Source of the DNA: Halobacteriales archaeon QS_5_68_33
Lineage (GTDB): Archaea > Halobacteriota > Halobacteria > Halobacteriales > Haloarculaceae
Assembly: GCA_003023785.1 (NCBI GenBank)
Contig: PXRS01000032.1
Span: 1-64,000, forward strand
Reading direction: 5' to 3'
Length of the DNA stretch: 64,000 nucleotides
How positions within the stretch are numbered: position 1 is the stretch's first letter; every line of letters begins with the position of its first letter. Shown here one piece after another: positions 51,847-59,283 of the stretch. The notes under the pieces are model-generated. The model was not told the DNA's origin and made no database searches. It saw only the letters and a list, made by a program, of their open reading frames with translations. Made by a program: the position numbers and the translations under genes.

Positions 51847-52182
51847 TTTTCGTGTGGCTCCTTCGTACGAGCGTGCGCTCGTTCGCGACGTTCTGGTGTG
51901 TACCGTTCGATAGGAAAAGGCTTGCCTGGGATGTATCCAAGTTCCTCCCACGAACCCCTGCGGACATGAACTCCTAATATGCCCTTCGAGACCGCGGGGT
52001 GGGTGCCGGCCGCGGCGACTCGGTCGAGGCGACAGCACGGGCATCCCCGGTACGGGTCCGGGAACGGCCCCGTCGCACGGACCGGAACGGGAAGCGGTGT
52101 GTCGTACGGTCGGTTGCAAGTCATTTCCGGGTTTCGTCGAACCGCCCGGCGAATCACCGGTACACAGTCACAACCGACCGCA
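51847..52182. other. Intergenic interval between agmatinase and AbrB-PhoU genes
   Basis: 336 bp. It contains the agmatinase promoter module (51911-51978), roughly 120 bp without recognisable features, and family-1 copy j (52103-52185), whose end supplies the stop of the upstream gene. No protein-coding frame is credible. Confidence 0.6.
51911..51978 (-). promoter_or_regulatory. Agmatinase promoter module (shared with the symporter)
   Basis: On the minus strand, reading 5' to 3': TTAGGAGTT, then CATGTCCGCAGGGG, a 31-bp spacer, then AAGCCTTTTCCTA. The symporter gene has the same order with the same 31-bp spacing between CAGGGG and AAACCTTTTC. The AARCCTTTTC part is the likely BRE/TATA element, so the G-rich half is an upstream regulator site. 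A transcript starting ~25 bp later would have a ~50-nt leader. Confidence 0.6.
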
Positions 52183-52185
52183 TCA
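52103..52185. repeat. Family-1 palindromic element, copy j
   Basis: Arms CGTACGGTCGGTTGCAAGTC and GTCACAACCGACCGCATC, core TTTCCGGGTTTCGTCGAACC facing GCCCGGCGAATCACCGG. The TCA at 52183-52185 is the TGA stop of the AbrB-PhoU gene. Confidence 0.87.
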
Positions 52186-53229
52186 GCTGTCGTCGGTAAA
52201 GACCGCGGGCGTCGAGCGGAAGGCGAAGTGCGTAGCGACATTGAGGCTGTCGCCGGCGTGGTCGCCGCTGTTGTGGAACGCTGTGAGCGTCCGCTGGAGT
52301 TCCAGGAGCGGTTCCGGGCGGGCTTCCTCGATGTGGGTCTGGGCCTCGGCGACCCGGCCGTCGAAGGCGTCGACGGCGTCGTGGCCGTCATCGGTCGCCG
52401 CTGTCGTGGGTGTGGTGACCGCCTGCCGGGTCGCGTCGGCGACACGGTCGAGCGCCGCCGCGACGGCTTCCATGTGGCACCCGGTCGCGTCGTCGAGCGC
52501 GAAGCCGTCGGTCTCGATGACGAGTTCGGCGACGTCGCGGGCCGCCTCGGCCATCAGGACGACGTCCTGGGCGACCGACCGGTAGCCGATGAGCGGGAAG
52601 CCGGTTTCGAGGCCGACCGAGCGGTTGAGCCGCGGGTTTCGGTAGGTGGTAAACACCAGCCGCAAGAAGAGATAAAACAGCTTCTCGACCTGGCGCTGGC
52701 GGTCGACGGCCCGGTGTGCGGCGTCGACGTCGTCGGCGAGCAGCCCGTCGACCGTCTCCGCGCGCATCGTCGCCTCCGTCCGCCAGAGCCGCTCCATCAG
52801 CGTCGGCAACTCGAAGTCCCCGGGGTCGACCGAACACCGGATCGCGACCGTGTCGATGCCCTCCTCGACGACCCCTAGCCCCATGAGCTGGCGTTCGGTC
52901 TCGGTGATGGCGTCGAACACTGCCGGGTCGAAGGGCCTCTCGCTCTCGCTCTCGATCTCGATGAGCTGTCGGCCGAGAACGTACTGTGCGAGGACGGCCC
53001 GGCGCACCGACTCCGGCGTCAGCGAGTCCGCGTCGACCGTCGTCGTCGCCTCGGTAGCCTTCGGCCGGTCAGGGACGACCAGCAGCGACCCGCCGTTCTC
53101 GTCGCGCTGGACGACCAGTTCATCGCCCTTCGAGAGGCCCTGCTCGCGGGTCCACTCCGCCGGAAGCGTCACCGCCAGCGTCGACGACCCCAGCTGCTGG
53201 ATCTTCCGTTTCATCCGGAGGTCGTCCAT
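52183..53229 (-). CDS. AbrB-PhoU domain regulator
   Basis: A 348-residue protein. Residues 1-~55 form an AbrB/SpoVT-like swapped-hairpin DNA-binding domain (RKIQQLGSSTLAVTLPAEWT, REQGLSKGDELVVQRDENGG). Residues ~75-348 are PhoU-like helical repeats (ITETERQLMGLGVVEEGIDT, AELVIETDGFALDDATGCHM). Haloarchaeal genomes carry many such proteins, usually beside transporters. The gene lies between the agmatinase and a sodium/solute symporter gene. It may control one or both, though the phosphate link of classical PhoU is not evident. The ATG at 53229 is preferred to a GTG two codons earlier. Confidence 0.85.
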   Translation of the reverse strand: MDDLRMKRKIQQLGSSTLAVTLPAEWTREQGLSKGDELVVQRDENGGSLLVVPDRPKATEATTTVDADSLTPESVRRAVLAQYVLGRQLIEIESESERPFDPAVFDAITETERQLMGLGVVEEGIDTVAIRCSVDPGDFELPTLMERLWRTEATMRAETVDGLLADDVDAAHRAVDRQRQVEKLFYLFLRLVFTTYRNPRLNRSVGLETGFPLIGYRSVAQDVVLMAEAARDVAELVIETDGFALDDATGCHMEAVAAALDRVADATRQAVTTPTTAATDDGHDAVDAFDGRVAEAQTHIEEARPEPLLELQRTLTAFHNSGDHAGDSLNVATHFAFRSTPAVFTDDS

Positions 53230-53393
53230 GCTCACCGTCGACCACCCCGGGACTGTACCGACACGCTACACATTATCAATGGGTTGTGGGAACGGCTGTA
53301 AATGGTCTTTGGTCCGAACAAATATCCCATTCCATGTCCGTTGACACGTATATTGTTCCGGTGAATCGGATCAGAAACGACTACACGTCCGAT

Positions 53394-54947
53394 TCAGTCC
53401 TCCTCTTCGCCGGCCGCAGTGATCGTCCGGCGGCCCTGTCGGTCGAGGGTGCGGGTTCCGTAGGTGTCCTTGGTTGCGTAGGCGACGACCAGGAACGCCG
53501 CGAGGCCGACGATAGGGGCGATGAACGTCGGCAACCCGTCGAACGCGGGCGTGAAGACGCCGTTCTCGAAGTACAGCAGGTCGTTCTGGATCCCGTAGGT
53601 CGTCGGCACGAGGACAAAAAAGACCAGCCGCGTGAACGACCCGGTGAGCATCCCCGCCAGCGCTGCCGGCGTCGTCGCAATGCCGGGCCTGTAGATGCCG
53701 AACACGAGCGGGACGAGCAGGCCGGCGAAGGCGACGTCGAACGCCAGCACGAGCAGCATGCCCGTCGCACTGACGCGGATGGCAAAGAGCGCGCCCAGGA
53801 TCGTGATCGGGATCATCATCGCGCGGGTGGTCCAGAGCAGTTTGTCCGAGCCCTCGCGCAGGATGCCCTTGCCCTCGGACTCGACGCCCTCACCGGGGCT
53901 GTCCTCGTCGCGGACGCCCAGGACGTTCCGTGCCAGGGCCGCAGAGGTCCCCAGGATGGCGCCGTCGCCGGTCGACAGCGACGCGGCGGTGATCCCCGCG
54001 AGCACGAGCACCGCCAGCCACGGCGGGACCGCCTCCTGGAGCAGCGTGTACAGCACCGCCTGGTCGCCGGCCTGGACGCCGATCTCCGAGAGGATCGCAC
54101 CCGACGAGAGCGCGACAACCGAGAAGGGCACGCCGATGATGACCGTCCCGGCCGAGCCGATGAAACAGGCCTTCTGTGCCGTCTCCGGGTCCTTGGCGGC
54201 GAAGACCCGCTCCATGAAGTCGATGGCGACGATGTCACCCAGGCCCAGCGCCGCCAGCGTCGCGAGGTTGATGTACGCGCCCTGTCCGGGGTCGGTCAGC
54301 TGGCCGAGGTTCCCGGGACCCATCCCGCTGGGGATGGTAAAGCCGTAGTTCAGCGCGACGTATGCGACGAGACTCGTCGACCCGACCAGCGCGATGACCG
54401 CCTGGATGACGTCCGTGTACGCCACCGAAACCAGCCCCCCGGCGAACGTGTACACGAAGATGATCGCCGAGATGAGGACGACCCCCTGCGTGAAGGTCGT
54501 CCCCAGGAAGACCTGGAAAAGGAACCCACCAGCGACGAGGTTCCCGCCCAGCAGCAGCGAGAAACTCAACACCATGATGACCGCGGCGACGGTCTCCGTC
54601 GTGGAGCCGTACTTGCGCCGGTAGAAGTCCGGCAGCGTCATCAGGTCCATCCGGTTCATCGGCTTGGCGAAAAAGAGTCCCGTGAGGAACAGGCAGGTCG
54701 CCAGCCCCAGCGGAAGCGCCGCACCCGCCCAGAACCCGAACGATGCCGACAGGTCCGTGTTCCCCAGCGTCGCGTTCGAGTCGAGCGACTGGGCCATCAG
54801 CGTCGCCGCCGCCAGCGGGAGTATCAGGTTCCGCCCTGCGACGATGTAGTTGACGCTGTCGCCCTGGACCTTCTTCGAGACGTACAACCCGACCCCGATC
54901 ATCGCCAGGAGGAAGACGACCAGTCCCCAGAACAGCACTCCCGCCAT
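53394..54947 (-). CDS. Sodium/solute symporter (SSS family)
   Basis: A 517-residue transporter with about 13 membrane helices, normal for the SSS family. Family landmarks are VNYIVAGRNLILPLAAATLM near the N-terminus (the flexible GRN motif), GSTTETVAAVIMVLSFSLLL, SAIIFVYTFAGGLVSVAYTD (GGL-A-TD motif, ~150-170), and AGITAASLSTGDGAILGTSA (S/T-rich sodium-site helix, ~330). Substrates in the family include urea, proline, pantothenate and polyamines. Because the promoter module is shared with agmatinase, a polyamine, guanidino compound or urea is the likely substrate. That is inference. Confidence 0.88.
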   Translation of the reverse strand: MAGVLFWGLVVFLLAMIGVGLYVSKKVQGDSVNYIVAGRNLILPLAAATLMAQSLDSNATLGNTDLSASFGFWAGAALPLGLATCLFLTGLFFAKPMNRMDLMTLPDFYRRKYGSTTETVAAVIMVLSFSLLLGGNLVAGGFLFQVFLGTTFTQGVVLISAIIFVYTFAGGLVSVAYTDVIQAVIALVGSTSLVAYVALNYGFTIPSGMGPGNLGQLTDPGQGAYINLATLAALGLGDIVAIDFMERVFAAKDPETAQKACFIGSAGTVIIGVPFSVVALSSGAILSEIGVQAGDQAVLYTLLQEAVPPWLAVLVLAGITAASLSTGDGAILGTSAALARNVLGVRDEDSPGEGVESEGKGILREGSDKLLWTTRAMMIPITILGALFAIRVSATGMLLVLAFDVAFAGLLVPLVFGIYRPGIATTPAALAGMLTGSFTRLVFFVLVPTTYGIQNDLLYFENGVFTPAFDGLPTFIAPIVGLAAFLVVAYATKDTYGTRTLDRQGRRTITAAGEEED

Positions 54948-55294
54948 CCGTCAGTGCCTCCCCGCGACCGCGGTCCCCGTGGTCGTCCGCCCGATACGCG
55001 ATCGATCCGAACACTCGTCCACCCAGAACGAGTTCGAGTGGTTGAACGTAGCCATTAGTTCGACAGAAGCGGAAAGCGAATCCCTCATGAAAAGGTTTGT
55101 CGTAAGATTGTTCATCGTATTGGAATAACCCCCTGCGGGCATGTACCGTACCCAACTCCTACCAGTTGTACCCGTGCGTATGAGGGAATATAAGGTCACG
55201 ACGATGACCGGTTCGAAGCGGATCGGAAACGCGTCACACGTGGGTCGCGGCGTGGCGACGCTGTCGACGGCCACCGCTCGGGGAGAGCGACCGG
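54948..55294. other. Symporter upstream interval
   Basis: 347 bp. The symporter promoter module lies at 55088-55162. The leader between it and the ATG is long (~120 nt) and moderately A+T-rich, with no small open frame that looks coding. The remainder towards the JAMM gene carries no recognisable element. Confidence 0.5.
55088..55162 (-). promoter_or_regulatory. Symporter promoter module (shared with agmatinase)
   Basis: On the minus strand: TAGGAGTTGGGTACGGTA, then CATGCCCGCAGGGG, a 31-bp spacer, then AAACCTTTTCATG. The spacing from CAGGGG to the AARCCTTTTC box is identical to the agmatinase promoter. The sequence in the spacer is unrelated, which argues for two protein-binding sites rather than recent duplication. 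Confidence 0.6.
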
Positions 55295-55759
55295 TCAGTG
55301 GGGGTCGGTCCGTGGGTGCGGTATCGGGGTTTCGACGTTCGTTTCGGAGCGGTCGGTGACTGCAATGGCGTGCCAGCGAACGAGACCACGCTTGAACGCC
55401 CGGAAGGTGAACACCTCGCCGTCGGGGGCAAACAGCACGAGCGCGTACTGCTCGGGGATCCGCTTGCGGTCGGTCTCGGTGAGGCTGGCGGGCGCAGAGG
55501 GCAACGTGTGGGAGTGATAGAACACGCGAGGCAGTCCCGGCGCACGCTCGTCGACGGTCGTCTCGAACCGCCGTTCGGGGTCGTCGGCGTCGTTTTCGAC
55601 CGGGACCACCTCGGTGGCGACCAACGCGTCGCCGCGACGCTCACAGCGGAGGTAGCCGCCCGCCTCCTCGGGGTGTCTGTCCGCGACGTGTCGCTCCAGC
55701 GCCGCCCGGACCCGCTCCGGGACGACGAGCGTCCGCACCGGTCGAGGGAACTGCACCAC
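55295..55759 (-). CDS. JAMM/MPN-domain metalloprotease-like protein
   Basis: A 154-residue MPN (JAB) domain protein of the type that processes SAMP or ubiquitin-like conjugates. It starts with LVVPERVRAALERHVADRHP and EEAGGYLRCE (Glu31/32, the likely catalytic Glu). The metal motif reads YHSHTLPSAPASLTETDRKR, with His82-x-His84-x7-Ser92-x2-Glu95. The canonical aspartate at the last position is glutamate here, with Asp97 two residues on. It may still coordinate zinc or may be an inactive relative. A ~30-residue C-terminal extension ends the protein. It stands alone next to a family-4 element. Confidence 0.8.
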   Translation of the reverse strand: MVQFPRPVRTLVVPERVRAALERHVADRHPEEAGGYLRCERRGDALVATEVVPVENDADDPERRFETTVDERAPGLPRVFYHSHTLPSAPASLTETDRKRIPEQYALVLFAPDGEVFTFRAFKRGLVRWHAIAVTDRSETNVETPIPHPRTDPH

Positions 55760-55803
55760 CCTCCCCCTACGTGCCGGGTGTTTAGGTCGGTTTCGGCCCC
55801 GTA

Positions 55804-55902
55804 GTGTTTCTCGCGAGCATGTACCGGTGAGTCGGTCGGGTCACCGGGTGACAGCGTTTCTCCGGACCGGCGGGGCATCGTCGGATCGCTCGCGAGAAAC
55901 AC
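55804..55902. repeat. Family-4 palindromic element, copy b
   Basis: Arms GTGTTTCTCGCGAGC and GCTCGCGAGAAACAC are a perfect 15-base inverted repeat. The core (GTACCGGTGAGTCGGTCGGG, CAGCGTTTCTCCGGACCGG) is the inverse of copy a. Confidence 0.85.
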
Positions 55903-55924
55903 CATCAGTGGCGCCTCCGACCCC

Positions 55925-56600
55925 GGATCGCCGGCCCCGGTGATCCCTTCTCCCACGAACACGTGGAGGCGGCGCTCCAGGACGATGAGCGACTGGTATC
56001 GACAACGCGATGGTGTGGTCCGACGGGACGACCCACGGCCGGACGAAACACCAGCTGTTCGAGTACTTCCGGCCGGATGTCCTGGCCGACCTCCGGGACG
56101 GCATCGAGGCGGTCCCCGAGGCGCGACTCGACGCCGCTCTCGCCGACGGGCGGACGTTCGACTTCGCCGCGGAGGTCGCCGTCCCCGTCCCGTTGCGAGT
56201 GGTCATGGACCTGGTCGGAGTCCCCCGCGAGGACCACCGGCAGGTGTTGTCCTGGCTGGAGACCTTCCGGTTGGTGATGAACAAGGAGTACAGCGCGGCA
56301 GAGAGCGCGAACCCCGACGCGATGACCGAAACGGTCGCGTACTTCGAGGATCTGGTGGCCGAGCGGACGACCGACGGCGCGACGCTGGACGACCGCCTCG
56401 ACGTCGACGAGGCCGACCTGCCGCCCGCCGAGTACCTGGTCACCAAGCAGCGCTACAACTTCTTCCACCGGACGGACATTCCTCACATCCTCGACACGTA
56501 CGACGTCGACACGGTGATCCTCGTGGGCTTTATGACCCACATCTGCGTCCACTACACGGCCCACGGCGCCCACGGCTCCACCGGGGTCGTGGGGGCCGCG
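55925..56600 (+). pseudogene. Chimeric remnant: cytochrome P450 piece joined to cysteine-hydrolase piece
   Basis: The first part starts in one frame (HEHVEAALQDDERLVSTT) and switches near 56010 to another (MVWSDGTTHGRTKHQLFEYF). It continues as a P450 N-terminal half with FAAEVAVPVPLRVVMDLVGV and YFEDLVAERTTDG. It lacks the K-helix and heme-Cys region. Without a break the same frame becomes an isochorismatase-like hydrolase fragment: TKQRYNFFHRTDIPHI and DTVILVGFMTHICVHYTAHG with its Cys. That fragment is cut off 16 bases before the urtE stop. Both genes are thus truncated and fused by deletion. This is a decayed locus, not a functional enzyme. Confidence 0.65.
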
Positions 56601-56615
56601 GTCGAGGGCGACCGA

Positions 56616-57317
56616 TCAGACGGCCAGGTACTGCGCGATGGCGTCCTCGTCGGTCAGTTCGGGACCGGTGAGTTCGTCGGCGATCTCGCCCCGGTCTATC
56701 GCGTAACAGCGGTCGGCCATCGTGCGGATGACTCCGAGGTTCTGCTCGACGAACAGCACCGTCGTCCTCAATTCGTCGTTGATCGCGCGGATGTCCTCGC
56801 TGATCCGGTCGACGATCGAGGGCTGGACACCCTCGCTGGGTTCGTCTAGCAGGAGCAGGTCGGGGTCGCCGACGAGCGCGCGGCCGATGGCGAGCATCTG
56901 CTGTTGCCCGCCGGAGAGCGTGCCGCCGTCCTGGTCGGCGCGCTCCTCCAGGACGGGAAAGAGGTCGTACACCTCCTCGTAACGGGTCACGTCGCTGTCG
57001 CCGCCGACGTGTTCGCCCATCTGCAGATTCTGCTCGACGGTGAGTCCGGGGAAGATGTCCCGGCCCTGCGGGATGTAGCCGATCCCCTCGCGGGCGCGGA
57101 CGTCCGGCGGGTCGTCCGTGACGTCCCGGCCGTCGTAGGTGACCGTCCCCTCGGTGGGTTCGAGCAGGCCCATGGCGGTCTTCAGCAGGGTGGTCTTGCC
57201 GACGCCGTTCTTGCCGACGACGCCGACGATCTCGCCCTCCTCGACCGCGAGGTCGATCCCCCGGAGGACAGGGGTGTCGTAGCCGACGGTCACGTCCTCC
57301 AGCGCGAGGACCGTCAC
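56616..57317 (-). CDS. urtE: Urea/amide ABC transporter ATPase UrtE
   Basis: A 233-residue LivF-like ATPase. Walker A is GKNGVGKTTLLKTAMGLLEP (~37), the Q-loop GYIPQGRDIFPGLT, signature TLSGGQQQMLAIGRALVGDP (~140), Walker B LLLLDEPSEGVQPS, and switch His equivalent FVEQNLGVIRT. It is the last gene of a five-gene unit; its start overlaps the stop of urtD by four bases. With UrtD, UrtC, UrtB and UrtA it makes a high-affinity branched-chain-type importer of urea or short amides. Identification of the substrate rests mainly on the binding protein. Confidence 0.9.
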   Translation of the reverse strand: MTVLALEDVTVGYDTPVLRGIDLAVEEGEIVGVVGKNGVGKTTLLKTAMGLLEPTEGTVTYDGRDVTDDPPDVRAREGIGYIPQGRDIFPGLTVEQNLQMGEHVGGDSDVTRYEEVYDLFPVLEERADQDGGTLSGGQQQMLAIGRALVGDPDLLLLDEPSEGVQPSIVDRISEDIRAINDELRTTVLFVEQNLGVIRTMADRCYAIDRGEIADELTGPELTDEDAIAQYLAV

Positions 57318-58129
57318 CGGCGGTCACCTCCCGAGTCGCCGTCGGTTCCCAGGTAGATCCGCTGTATCGCCGGGTCGGACTCGATCTCCTCGGTCGAGCC
57401 CTCTCGGAAGATATCGCCCTCGTGGAGGACCGTCACCTTGTCGGCGATCTCGGCGACAAAGTCGGTGTCGTGTTCGATGACGACGAAGGCGATCCCCTCC
57501 TCGTCGTTGAGCCGCGTCACCCGGTCGGCGATCTCCGACCGCTCCTCGACCGAGAGGCCCGCGACGGGCTCGTCGAGCAGGAGGAGGTCCGGTTCCAGCG
57601 AGGCGACCATGCTGATCTCGAGTTGCTGCTGCTGGCCGTGTGAGAGGCTGCTGGCGGGGACCTCCTCGCAGCCCGCGAGACCTGCGGCCTCGATCGACTC
57701 GGCGACGAGGCGGCGGCGTTCCTCGCCGTCGGCGAACTGCTGGACCGGGAGGCGAGCGTTCTCCCGGACCGTGAGGTCGCCGTACACCGACGGGACCTGG
57801 AACTTCATGCTGATGCCGCGCCCGACGCGCTCGTTCGGGGCGAGGCCGGTGATGTCGTGACCGTCGTAGTAGATCCGGCCGTCGGTCGGCGTCAGGGTGC
57901 CGGTGATGAGCTTCAGCAGCGTCGATTTCCCGGCTCCGTTGGGACCGATGAGACAGCGCAGTTCGCCCTCGTCGACGCCGAAGTCGATCTCGTCCGTGGC
58001 GGTGAACCCGCCGAAGGTCTTGACGAGGCCGTCGGTCCGGAGCAGGGTATCGGTCCGGTCGCCGGTGGCCTTCTCGGCGGCGGTCTGGCGGACGTTCGGG
58101 TCCAGCCGCTTGGACTCGGCGTCGCTCAC
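57314..58129 (-). CDS. urtD: Urea/amide ABC transporter ATPase UrtD
   Basis: A 271-residue LivG-like ATPase. It has Walker A LIGPNGAGKSTLLKLITGTL (~57), a long insertion typical of the G-type subunit (FQVPSVYGDLTVRENARLPV), signature ASSLSHGQQQQLEISMVASL (~165), Walker B LLLLDEPVAGLSVEERSEIA and IEHDTDFVAEIADKVTVLHE. About 30 residues of disordered N-terminus precede the domain. It overlaps its neighbours by four bases at both ends (ATGA), so the operon is translationally coupled. Confidence 0.92.
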   Translation of the reverse strand: MSDAESKRLDPNVRQTAAEKATGDRTDTLLRTDGLVKTFGGFTATDEIDFGVDEGELRCLIGPNGAGKSTLLKLITGTLTPTDGRIYYDGHDITGLAPNERVGRGISMKFQVPSVYGDLTVRENARLPVQQFADGEERRRLVAESIEAAGLAGCEEVPASSLSHGQQQQLEISMVASLEPDLLLLDEPVAGLSVEERSEIADRVTRLNDEEGIAFVVIEHDTDFVAEIADKVTVLHEGDIFREGSTEEIESDPAIQRIYLGTDGDSGGDRR

Positions 58130-59283
58130 GAGTCACTCACCTCCGCGCGGGCGTCCGGCCCGTCGACGTCGGCCACCGGGACCTGGCTGCCCGAGAGGCG
58201 CTCGTCGATCCAGGGGACGATCCCGCCGGGTAGAAAGAGGATAGACAGCAGGAGCAGGGCGCCGACGGCGACCAGCGCCAGTTCGCCGCCCAGCGCCAAG
58301 CGGACGTACTCGACGCCGATCGTGGCGACGACCGCCCCGAGCAGGCTCTTGCGACCGCCCACGCTCACCCAGACGACCGGCAGAGTCGCGAAGTACAGCT
58401 GGAACACCGACGGGTCGATGTAGACGTTCCGCGCTGCGTAGAGCACGCCCGCGAGGCCGGCAAGTCCGCCGCCGATCGTGAAGGCGACGAGTTTGGCCCG
58501 CTCCACGTTGTAGCCGAACATCATGGTCCGGTCCTCGTCCTCGCGGATCGCGACCAGCACGCGCCCGAAGTCCGTGTTGACGAGTACCCGCAGCCCGAGG
58601 TACGCGAGCAGCAGGACCACGAGCGACAGGTAGTAAAACGGGTCGAAGGTCCGGGTTCCCAGCAGCGGGACGAACACCTCGTAGTCGTTGAAGACGAACT
58701 GGAAGGTGAACACTCCCTCCACGCCGAGCGTGAGCAGCGGGATCGCCGGCATCCCGTTGAACCCGCCCAGCGCGGCCTCCCCGATGGTCCACTCCGAACC
58801 GGCCGTCTGGGACATGAACGTGAGCATCACCAGCGTCGAGACGAGGGTGATGATCGTGACGTAGACGTTCCTGACGCCGCCGTAGAACATGAAGTACCCG
58901 AGCAGTCCCGCGACGACGGCGCCGGCGACGGTGCCCGCGATGACGGCACCGGTGATGCCCCCCGGTGTCGGGAAGTTGATCGAGACGACGCCGAAGGTGT
59001 AGGCGCCGATCCCGAAGAACACGACCTGTCCGAAGCTCAGGACGCCGGCGTAGCCCCAGACGAGCGACAGCGAGAGGCCGAGCAGCGCCAGGACCAGAAA
59101 CAGCGAGAACTGGGCACCGGTCCCGCCCGTGGCGATCGGGAGCGCGACGAGCGCCAGCACGGCCACGGCGAACCCGACCCAGTACCGTCGGGAGTTCCCG
59201 ACGGTGTTCGGGCCCTCCAGTCGGCGCCGGAGGCGGGCGAGCGGCGACCCGGAGTGCTCGCCGGTCGACGGCTCCGTGGCCAT
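58126..59283 (-). CDS. urtC: Urea/amide ABC transporter permease UrtC
   Basis: A 385-residue LivM-like permease with about nine membrane helices. Landmarks are LSLSLVWGYAGVLSFGQVVF then FGIGAYTFGVVSINFP (~80-105), and VLVAIREDEDRTMMFGYNVE, RAKLVAFTIGGGLAGLAGVL (~265-295), the family EAA-like coupling loop. It ends in a charged tail. Its stop overlaps the UrtD start, and its own ATG lies directly after the UrtB gene. Confidence 0.9.
   Translation of the reverse strand: MATEPSTGEHSGSPLARLRRRLEGPNTVGNSRRYWVGFAVAVLALVALPIATGGTGAQFSLFLVLALLGLSLSLVWGYAGVLSFGQVVFFGIGAYTFGVVSINFPTPGGITGAVIAGTVAGAVVAGLLGYFMFYGGVRNVYVTIITLVSTLVMLTFMSQTAGSEWTIGEAALGGFNGMPAIPLLTLGVEGVFTFQFVFNDYEVFVPLLGTRTFDPFYYLSLVVLLLAYLGLRVLVNTDFGRVLVAIREDEDRTMMFGYNVERAKLVAFTIGGGLAGLAGVLYAARNVYIDPSVFQLYFATLPVVWVSVGGRKSLLGAVVATIGVEYVRLALGGELALVAVGALLLLSILFLPGGIVPWIDERLSGSQVPVADVDGPDARAEVSDS

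Noticed and set aside
111-52185. Family-1 elements considered as CRISPR repeats
   Set aside because: Copies are dispersed over 52 kb, lie at gene ends and have no regular spacers.
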